Shown: in pieces, positions 56,301-64,000 of the stretch
Layout: the number at the start of each line of letters is the position of its first letter
How positions within the stretch are numbered: the stretch's first letter is position 1
Source of the DNA: Chrysopilus asiliformis
Taxonomy: Eukaryota; Arthropoda; Insecta; Diptera; Rhagionidae
DNA: 64,000 nt
Assembly: GCA_964034945.1 (NCBI GenBank)
Contig: OZ035961.1
Location: 91,965,491-92,029,490 of the forward strand
Reading direction: 5' to 3'
Made by a program: the position numbers and the translations under genes
Notes under the pieces: model-generated
The model's database searches: none
Told to the model about the DNA's origin: nothing
The model's input: only the letters and a program-made list of their open reading frames with translations

Positions 56301-56565
56301 CGCAAGGTGACGAAATTTAGTTTCAGAAATATAAGCTTCCAGCGATTTGAAAATATCCATAGCGAAAACGTACTTTTTTAGAAAGTGTATAAAAAAGTCT
56401 TAAAATATTTAAATTTTGCTAAAATATTTGTCGAAACTATTTTATTTATATATTTATTGTTATAATGGATAATATTTGACTGAAACCTACAAAAAATGGA
56501 AGAAGATAAATTTGATCCCTTCAGACGTCTAAGGGTGTGAAAAATTTTAGACTTCCTAGTGTTAA

Positions 56566-56930
56566 AGAAATACGAATAAGAAGCCAATTTAACTAATACA
56601 GGGTTAAAGTTAGATTTATTTTATCTTTTTTTTTGAAAACCCAAGCTTGCTTTATGTTATGAAATTGTATTCCACTACCACCACTTCAAAATCATCCTGG
56701 AAAAGTTATGTATGCGTGCCAGATTTGAACATGGTGTTCCGGGTACTGCTGCGCATTTTATTATAAAAATTTTGATTAAAACGTATATTTTTCCCTGAAA
56801 ATTGCGCCCATCTCACAACTTTTGTGTATTGTAAGTGAAAGAAAAGTGTCAGAAAAATTCGATTTTTTTCAAAAGAATGGGTAAGATAATTTTGCATCTT
56901 TGACTTAATTGTCGGCCAAGTCATATTTTA
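56566..56930. other. No gene seen
   Basis: AT-rich spacer. The 72-codon minus frame 56706-56924 is unrecognised. Confidence 0.4.
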
Positions 56931-57818
56931 TCATACTAATATATAAACATAACAAAAGCTATAATTGCCAATCTGGCAATCATTGGAGACCCGTATGGTG
57001 ATATTCGTATCAAAATTCGAACAGTTATACCAAAATTCCAATTTGAAGTCAAACTTTCCAATAAGATTTTTTAAAATTTATTCCAATCGGATTTTGATGT
57101 ATGGGAGTTTTATGTAGAATCATATCCTAAATAACTTTTGTTCTTGGACTTTTTTGATAAAATGCACCATTTTTGAGATATTCACGAAAAACGATTTCGT
57201 TCGTATGGGGGGTACCCCCCTAATGGTCCATTTTTGCCCATTAACGAACTTAGCCTCACATTTTACGAAAAACGGATCTGTGCAAAATTTCAAGTCTCTA
57301 GCTCAATCCGTGCGCCCGCTATCCGCGCCACAGACAGACGGACGGACAGACGGACGGACGGACATGCTAAATTCAACTTTTTTTATCATTCTAAACACAA
57401 TGGTGTAATTCATTTTTTTGTGTGATGACGGGATCTTGGCGTTACAAACGGTAAGGCAAATCTAATATACCCTTTGGTTTCACCATAGGGGTATAAAAAT
57501 GAGTTGATGCTGTATGTCTGTCTGTCTGTCTGTCTCTTCCTCTTTCGTGCAAAAACGGCTGAACCGATTGACTTGTAATTTGGCATGAGTGTCTGTGGTA
57601 GTTCTGTTTCCAACATAGGCATACGGAAAAGTAGCGCGAGGGGTGGGGGGAGTAAGAAGAGGGAGTAAAGTGATTTCGAAACTTAGTTTTTGCGCTATGT
57701 TACTCTTTCGCAGGAAAACAACCGAGCCGATTGGCCTGAAGTTTAGCTCCAACATAGCCCATCAAAAAAAAAAAAAAATGAAAAAACTTAACCCGGCAAC
57801 GACGGGTATGCAAGCTAG
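56931..57818 (+). mobile_element. Composite Helitron (module B then module A), both ends intact, 888 bp
   Basis: Starts A|TCATACTAATATATAAACAT at 56931 and ends ACCCGGCAACGACGGGT, ATGCAAG, CTAG|T at 57818, a textbook Helitron frame (5' TC, 3' hairpin then CTAG, between host A and T). Module B (to about 57493) carries the TAATTGCCA hairpin, the palindrome GGGGGGTACCCCCC, a GACGGACGGACA array and the closing hairpin TATACCC...GGGTATA. It is joined through TATAAAAATGAGTTG to module A, whose unit order is that of 61009-61497. No Rep/helicase is encoded. Frames of 63-91 codons here are repeated chance translations. Confidence 0.85.
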
Positions 57819-58770
57819 TTTTCTATATAAAAGTAATGATTCCATTTCAACCATGTTTCATCCCCTCTCCCATTAATCTTCCCAAGGATTGACCCAAAAT
57901 AAATATTGTCACGCTTTGTATATTCCGATTGTTATACCTAATCCAGAAATAATGATGTATAAAATTCAAAATCTTTTACACAATTCCACTTTTTGTATTG
58001 ACAGTATTTGTGGTTTACCGAAGAAAATAATTTAATGAATTTAAAGTTAAAAAGCAACATTAAACTAAATAAAAGGTAATTGAAGAGAAATTTCTTTTTA
58101 GTTCTCCAGAGAATTGACTGTGCCCGATTTTCTTATTCTGCCACTGAACACTTAGCAAATTATCTGCCTTGGTAGATATATTGAATACTGAATAGAAAAA
58201 TAATTTAAATATTCCCCAAAGGGGACAATTTACATAAATTAACAAATGCTTTGTTGCGAAACGATAGGTAGATAATTCTACAATTTGAATTGATAAACTT
58301 TGGATTGAAAGAAGTTTTAGTATTTTTAAATGTTGCCTTAAAAGTTTTCTAAATTGAATGTTTTGATTAAAATTAAACAATTTTCAAAACACTTAGAAAA
58401 GTCAGTCATTTATTTTTATTAAAAAATACTAAAATTGTCTGATAAGGACTTCCTTTGAACGAAGAGTAGCCGAAAACTGTTGGGGTGGTGAAAAGCAGAG
58501 ATGCATACCAAAAGTTTTCTGTGGTTCAGGTTTGGGTCAAGGCTGAATTGAATTTTTGGCTTTAACTTTAGTTCCAAAATTTGAAAATTTGTTCTTGCTT
58601 TTCCTGATAATATTTAGTTATATATTTCTTGAGATACAGAGCACGGTTTTTTTGAATACTAGATGCTGGAAAAAAGTGCTACCCCCTAAATCTAGTCAAA
58701 ACTAGATAATCATAGAAATTTCACAATCCTGAAAATTCAAAAATTAATCAAACCAAACCATTTTATCGTG
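57819..58770. other. No gene seen
   Basis: AT-rich. The 106-codon minus frame 58060-58380 has no recognised domain. Confidence 0.4.
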
Positions 58771-59286
58771 AAAGGGCCCATAGACGGCCAACTTTGTTGC
58801 CAACCTGGTCGCCAACCTGGTTGGTAGTTTTCACCACAGACGAGAGGGAATATTGGCAACCAAGTTGTCAACATCATTTTTAACAAGATCCCATCGACTT
58901 TAGGTGATTTCTCTAATTTTTTTATTGTTTATAGTTCACCAAAAAATCCAGCTTTGAGTGAAAGGTATACTACACATTCTTAGGTCGTACGATCAAAACC
59001 CTAGTAAAATTAACCAAACTCAACCGAACTTAATCAAATAAACCATTTTTGACACTATTGCAGTACTCAATGCAACTGAGATTGGCAACCAGGTTGTAAA
59101 CTTGCCTACAGACACCCCAACATGAACGCCAACATGCTAAGTTTTCAAAATTTTTTGATTTTACACCAACCTCGTCGACAACATGAAAAACCAACCGCCA
59201 ACTTGGCCACAGACGTACAACATCGACTCCAACATTGCATGTTGGCGACCAGGTTGGCAACAAAGTTGGCCGTCTATGGGCCCTTT
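58771..59286. mobile_element. AAAGGGCCCATAGACGG-ended MITE, 516 bp
   Basis: Perfect inverted ends of about 39 bp begin AAAGGGCCCATAGACGGCCA. The pentamers CCAAC and GTTGG are repeated throughout, especially as TTGCCAACCTGGT and variants, so much of the body can fold on itself. No flanking duplication could be fixed. It directly abuts a mariner transposase tail on its right, so it probably inserted into an old mariner copy. Confidence 0.82.
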
Positions 59287-59287
59287 A

Positions 59288-59389
59288 AAACAATTATGTA
59301 GAGATGTCATCAAAAATTTTCACCATCGAGTGCAGGTGTGCCGCCAAAGGCTTGGTGAACATTTGAGCAATATTATCTTTCACACATAA
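59288..59389 (+). pseudogene. Mariner transposase, last 33 codons
   Basis: Frame 59288-59389 reads KQLCRDVIKNFHHRVQVC followed by RQRLGEHLSNIIFHT and a stop. The phrase V(I/L)-NF--R(L/V)Q-C ... G-HL--IIFHT is the usual C-terminus of mariner transposases. It is followed by a polyadenylation-like AATAAA (59417-59422) and a possible decayed right end near 59492-59499 (ACACCTTGTA). Everything upstream is replaced by the MITE at 58771-59286. Confidence 0.75.
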
Positions 59390-59533
59390 TTGCCATGTGC
59401 CAAATAACATGATTCAATAAAGAAATCAAAAAATTTGAACAAAAAACATGGTCTTATTTTCTGTTAACATCGGTCTGAGCCATTGGAACACCTTGTATGT
59501 TATTTCCAAGAAAAGATAACACATTTTTTCAAA

Positions 59534-59588
59534 AATTTAAGCTACCACACATACACAAAAATTTAAGCTACCACACATCGTACAAAAA
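59534..59588. repeat. Two-unit tandem duplication
   Basis: AAAAATTTAAGCTACCACAC is repeated twice with a period of about 28 bp. Confidence 0.7.
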
Positions 59589-59639
59589 TGTCTCAATCAT
59601 TTTAAATTTTTTCCTTCCAACAGTATTTAACTTTCAATA

Positions 59640-60161
59640 CAGTAGTCCCTCCAAGTGCGCGGTTTCTAACTGCGCGGTTTCGCAACTGCGCGGTTATGTT
59701 TTTAATACCAAAATTTCGAACTGCGCGGTAAAAACTTCGCAGCTGCGCGATTTTTTTTTATAATTTTCGTTAAAAAAACATGTTCCTAACCCCAAAATTT
59801 CATACAAAGTAGGGTTCAAAGTGCTCGGTTTCGGTTTGCGCGCTCTTTTTGTGGAACGTATCTACCGCGTAGTTGGAGGGATTACTGCACTCAGAAAAAT
59901 GTCCAGGTCAACTTTTTGTCAGGTTAACTCTGACCTTACAGAGGTTTCTGTAAGCCAGATAGCGGTCAGAGTTAACCTATCTAAGGTCAACTCGTGCAGC
60001 TCCCAATGCCCTACTTCACCTGCTGGTGGCTTAATTTCAGAATTTCTCCGACCACAGGTCAACTCAGTTTTACTTGCCCACATGCAGGCGAACGCGCGCC
60101 TGCCCGAGGCCAATTACGCCGTATGTAGGTCGTCGAGTTAGCCTCCATTTTTCTGAGTGTG
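59640..60161. mobile_element. pogo-like MITE carrying a nested CACTCAG element
   Basis: The left end CAGTAGTCCCTCCAAGTGCG and right end (inverted) CAGTAATCCCTCCAACTACG match closely. TA flanks at 59638-59639 and, once the nested element is removed, at 60162-60163. The interior repeats AACTGCGCGGTTT four to five times. CAGT-type ends, TA duplication and GCGCGGTTT phrases resemble pogo/Tigger elements. The CACTCAG element (59888-60159) sits at the very last base of the right end. Confidence 0.82.
59888..60159 (-). mobile_element. CACTCAG-ended MITE, copy 4 (complete), 272 bp
   Basis: Complete CACTCAGAAAAATG inverted ends with a TG duplication (59886-59887 and 60160-60161). It is the near-identical reverse complement of 28276-28547 and the same length. 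Three complete copies have TA, TT and TG duplications, so the duplication is 2 bp and not sequence-specific. The 106-codon plus frame and 64-codon minus frame here are chance translations of the element. Confidence 0.92.
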
Positions 60162-60163
60162 TA

Positions 60164-61008
60164 TACGTAAAGGACAATCGACATAATATTGGTGTCTGAA
60201 AAGATTATTTAGTCTTTTATACAACTACAATCAGTTGGATCGACGAAAATTACGCAAACGTAATAATTCGAATTTCATTTGATTTTAATATAAATATTTT
60301 CCGAACAAAAGAAATAAAAAAAGGAACAAAGAAAAGTAAATAAAGTCAATAACACTAAATTCCACATAATTCCACAAAGTGTTTGTTCAAATGCGTATTT
60401 TGATCAATCTACTATTTTTTTCTCTTTGTAAATTACCATATGGCAATATGAAATGATAATTCTCAATCATTCAAGTCATAAAGGAATTCACATTATTGGA
60501 GTTATGTTGCCAAGATATCAATATTGATATATTGACGAAATCAATCTAATTGTACAAGGATATTACCGTCGGTCGGTGGTTTTTCTTTTCCATAAAATTT
60601 ATTTGTGAAATCATTAGTTGAAATTGCCATGTTATATGATATTTAGGCAATATATTATCTCCATTCCATCTAGTATTACTTGTATATTTGTCCTGGTTAT
60701 AAGACAGAAGAATACGTTAAGAAAATCTATAAGACAACAGACAATAATCATTTGTATCATGACTAATTGCAATTATTTATGATTTATTATTTATTACGAT
60801 GACATTAGGTTTTCTGTTTTAAATTTGCTGATTGTAGACAGTTTTTGTACGATAATGAAAATACTCATAGTTTTTTTTCACAATATTTATGTTCCTCGTA
60901 TAAAAATCAATATAAAAAGTATAGATTAACATAATTATGTGTTGTGAGAACTGAACCATTTGGTTAATATCGATTAAAGTTTTTGTATAATTTTAGGTTT
61001 ATTTCAGA
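60164..61008. other. No gene seen
   Basis: Apparently unique AT-rich sequence. Confidence 0.4.
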
Positions 61009-61497
61009 CTAGCTTGCATACTCGTCGTTGCCGGGTTAAGTTTTTCCAAATTTTTTTTTTTATGGTTAATGTTGGAGCTAAATTTCAGGCCAATCGGCTC
61101 GGTAGTTTCCCCGCGAAAGGGTAACATAGAGGAAGAGCTAAGTTTCGAGATCCCTTTACCCCCTCCCCTTACTCCCCCCACCTCTTGGACTACTTTTTAA
61201 TGGGTCCATGTTGGGGCTGGTCCCCGACGAACATCTATGCCAAATTTCAGGCCAATCGGTTCAGTAGTTTCACCGCGAAAGAGTAACATAGCGCAAAAAC
61301 TAAGTTTCAAAATCACTTTACCCTCTCCCCTTACTCCCCCACCCCTCGCGCTACTTTTCCGTATGCCTATGTTGGAAACAGAACTACCACAGACACTCAT
61401 GCCAAATTTCAAATCAATCGGTTCAGCCGTTTTTGCGTGAAAGAGGAACAGACAGACGGACAGACAGACACCAACTCATTTTTATATATTAGTATGA
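61009..61497 (-). mobile_element. Complete non-autonomous Helitron A, 489 bp
   Basis: On the minus strand: host A, then TCATACTAATATATAAAAAT at 61497, a GTCTGTCTGTCCGTC array, three diverged units of about 150 bp, then ACCCGGCAACGACGAGT (hairpin with one mismatch), ATGCAAG and CTAG|T at 61009. Each unit has a CGAACCGATTG-like phrase, a GGGG-AGTAAGGGGAGGGGGT-like purine block and an ACATAGGCATACGG-like phrase. Two units occur in the other A copies (35.5 and 57.6 kb). It encodes no Rep/helicase. The frames of 60-71 codons here recur in other copies by homology and are not genes. Confidence 0.9.
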
Positions 61498-61614
61498 TTT
61501 CAGTAGTATTTAAAATATAAATTTTCTTTGGTTTTAAATATCTTTAAGATTTTCTTTTTTCTTATCCGACTTTTCTGTATACGACGCAAATTCAATGCAA
61601 TTCGGTCGGACTTA

Positions 61615-62170
61615 GTTAAATATGATTTTGATTTCCGCATGTCCGTCCGTCTGTCTGTCTGTCTCTCCGTCCGTCCGTGACAGATACCATAACAATAACA
61701 CCATAATGTTCGAATGGATCGAGCTAAAGACTGAAAAAGAATGTTGTCTAGTTGCATTTCTCATAAACGGCAAGGCTAAGTTTTTGAACAGCAAAATCGG
61801 TCTCCTTCCTCCCTCCCCCATACAAACGAAACAGTTTTTGTAATTTTCTCGAAAACTGTGCATCGTGTCGAAAAATGTATACAGATGAAATGTATTTAGA
61901 ATATGATTTTACATAGCTCATCGATACATCAAAATCCAGGTGGACCCGTCCTTCTCACCTTCCTCATAAAAATTGAATAGTTTTTTTCTATTTTCTCGAA
62001 AACGGTGAGTCATATTGAAAAATTTATAAAGGTAAAATCTGTTTAGAATATGATTTTAAATACCTCTTTTATTCATCAAAATCCAATCAGACCAATCCTT
62101 TCTCCTCTCCCATACAAATGGATTTTGCCTCTGAAAGAGTATTTGACGATTGCCGCCTAACAATTGTAGT
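61615..62170 (-). repeat. Degraded Helitron-like module
   Basis: ATGATTTTGATTTCCGCATG, a GTCCGTCCGTCTGTCTGTCT array, GATCGAGCTAAAGACTG, TTTCTCGAAAACNGTG twice, and AACAATTGTAGTTTTT. It parallels 13976-14345. It begins 118 bp after the complete Helitron A, in the same orientation. Confidence 0.6.
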
Positions 62171-62194
62171 TTTTTCCGATTTCGACTCTGGCTA

Positions 62195-62426
62195 CCCAAG
62201 AAACAATTTTTAACCGTGGTTACAAAAAAACCTTCAATTTAGGTTACATTTTAGATGGTGTCCGAATAAACCTGCCAGAAACGGATATTTTGAAACCAGC
62301 TTCTAAATATGGTTTCTGGAACGTTTCTGAAAGGTTATAGAAACCAAATGTGAAACTTTAGAGTTTTGTTACCATGGTCTCAAATACGTTTCTTAACCGG
62401 AATGCAACCTGAAATTGTTACTTGGG
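62195..62426 (+). mobile_element. CCCAAG-ended MITE, copy 3
   Basis: CCCAAGAAACAATTTTTAAC at the left and AATTGTTACTTGGG at the right, flanked by a TA duplication. It lacks about 11 bp present in copy 1 (one of the two TTTTGGTTACATT phrases), otherwise colinear. Confidence 0.87.
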
Positions 62427-64000
62427 TACGGGCCTGAATCGGATATGTGGAAATGAGTCAAAATAAGATTAGAATGTTTGAAAAATACCTACTCCGAAGT
62501 GAAGTTAATACAAAGTGCGGTATAAAATAAAAGAATTCAATGAAAATCCAAAGAATTTTAACTTTAGAAACCAAATTTTTGTTAGAAAACTGAACATATT
62601 CTAGAAAGATAATTCGAAATATTTTTGCTAAATAAATATATTTGTGAAACGTGGAAAATTCTATAATAATAGCGTATTTGATTCCAGACATTTAATTCAG
62701 ATGTAAAAATATCAGCAAAGATGGAAATACCATGAATGAAAGCTGTATGAGATTCCGTTTTGTTTTAAAAGCTTCTAAAAAACATAATAAGTGAATTATG
62801 AAAACTCACAATTTGCCTTTCATAAAACAAAAAAAAAATGTAAATGAGAGAAAAGCACTCCTTTTTTAGGCATTTTCAAACCGTAGGTATTTGTGTGGAA
62901 ATGATTTTCATTTTATGCGAATAATATTTGAGATTACCTTCAACTTTTACCTATTTGATATTTTGAACATAAAACTTTGCGTCAGTATTGGTTAAATGGA
63001 AGACTTTTCATTCCTGTTATTTGTATACTACCATAATGCAAAAAGACATAAATATTTTTACGTTGGATAATAAATCTCTCAGGCAAATGCCAGCCAGCCA
63101 AACAGGACTTTAGGTGAAATCACGGACAATATGCTCGCTCATGTCGATCCCCATTTTCATCTTTATACCACAAATGAGCCGCATAATACGATTTACTTCT
63201 TTTACAGCTTATTTATTTACCTTTACCTTTTTTTACTGGAGCCATTTAGCAGTTTCTAGCTAGCTTGACAATTCATGTCTCTGGAACAAAACATAATCAT
63301 ATTATGTATGATTACCGTTGGAATAATTCCATTGAATTGGCTTGAAATCTATATCAAAGTATTTTTTCATAATATACATATATGTTTAGAATAATAGCAT
63401 TACATGGTATTGCGGTCTATGTTGAAAAAAATCCGGATTTTCAAATCGATTTGACTAAAAGAAATCGTAAAATATCACAATTTATCTTCTCATAGATTGT
63501 AACTACGCAATGGCATTCGGGAATTTAAAGAAAAATTTGAATAAATTCCGTTGAAATGCTCAGCATTTATCCTTAAATGAAAACGAAAAGAATTTAAATG
63601 TTTAACAGACCTCACAATCTTCCGCGTGATTCTCATACATTTGTCTTATATTCCTCTCGTTTGAACACCCCATTAGATAGAATCGTAAGAGGGTATACTG
63701 AATTTAACGTGTTTAAAAAAAAATTGTTATTTAGAAGATAAGCCCTTTTTGTTTCAAATCATTGGCACTCGAAAATATGATTTTCTCGCAAAAAAATACC
63801 CACCATAACCTAAAAAAAAACGTTGAAAAATTCGAAAAAAAATATCTCTTCAATCTCGCTATTCTTCAAATTTCCAAAACATATCATGAAGAGTACATCA
63901 AAATTTTCTGTTAAACAATTGTAACTTGCCTCACGTTTTCCCTTTGTTTTTCATTTTAATAATAGAAAATTTTTGTTCCTTTTAATTTTTTTTTTGCTCA
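62427..64000. other. No gene seen
   Basis: AT-rich to the end of the window. The 77-codon minus frame 62458-62691 is unrecognised. No terminal repeats were seen. Confidence 0.4.

Larger units (their letters stand above)
55594..56561. mobile_element. TTAA-flanked piggyBac-like MITE containing Helitron sequence
   Basis: TTAA at 55590-55593 and 56562-56565. The left end CACTAGAAAGACGGATGAGG and right end (inverted) CACTAGGAAGTC form an imperfect terminal repeat. Just inside the left end is AAATTTGACCC, the motif that follows the ends of the 3337-3939 element. The MITE was probably about 400 bp before Helitron-like sequence (about 55750-56300) entered it. Confidence 0.72.

Noticed and set aside
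57480..57755. 91-codon frame repeated at 35563 and 61197-61440 as a conserved protein
   Set aside because: It is a chance translation of Helitron A units. The frame is on different strands and broken differently in each copy.
59821..60141. 106-codon frame, repeated at 28.3 and 50.7 kb, as a conserved protein family
   Set aside because: The conservation is that of the CACTCAG MITE. Frames exist on both strands and copy boundaries follow the element, not the frame.

Overview
The window looks like transposon-rich, strongly AT-rich non-coding DNA from an animal nuclear genome. It is most likely from an arthropod, probably an insect. That guess rests on the mixture of mariner, piggyBac-like (TTAA), hAT and Helitron families, and the species cannot be named from the sequence. 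I found no host protein-coding gene, rRNA, intact tRNA gene, CRISPR array or bacterial-type feature. The longest open reading frame is 122 codons and nearly all of them are chance frames or lie in repeats. The window could be intergenic or inside a very long intron.

Layout. 1-7.5 kb: an AGGTGCC-ended MITE, a TTAA-flanked MITE, and a Helitron (3954-4993) carrying a nested internally deleted mariner, then a CCCAAG-ended MITE and a degraded repeat with a GACA array. 10.6-12.0 kb: a 1.4 kb TTAA-flanked piggyBac-like element. 14.5 kb: a 22-bp hairpin. 18-23.1 kb: dense repeats, including two short inverted-repeat elements, a long-armed fold-back, and a composite Helitron array with a TTAA element inside it. 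25-31 kb: two CACTCAG-ended elements, Helitron-like modules, fold-back palindromes and a second internally deleted mariner. 31.9-43.6 kb: a 38-bp inverted-repeat pair, a minisatellite, Helitron ends and a CCCAAG copy. 43.9-50.9 kb: a hAT element with a perfect 8-bp duplication, a tRNA-derived SINE, two further MITEs, a Helitron module broken by a hAT relic, and a truncated CACTCAG copy. 52.9-62.4 kb: more TTAA, inverted-repeat and pogo-like MITEs, a composite Helitron (56931-57818), a complete 489-bp Helitron (61009-61497) and a third CCCAAG copy.

The remaining coding traces are transposase relics: three mariner C-termini (4535-4831 minus, 30359-30700 plus, 59288-59389 plus) and one hAT C-terminus (49973-50107 plus). 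The elements appear to form a non-autonomous community mobilised by enzymes encoded elsewhere. Many insertions are resolved to the base through target duplications, and several interrupt other copies whose uninterrupted version is also in the window, so a relative chronology can be read directly. Long stretches between these elements are listed as unannotated.
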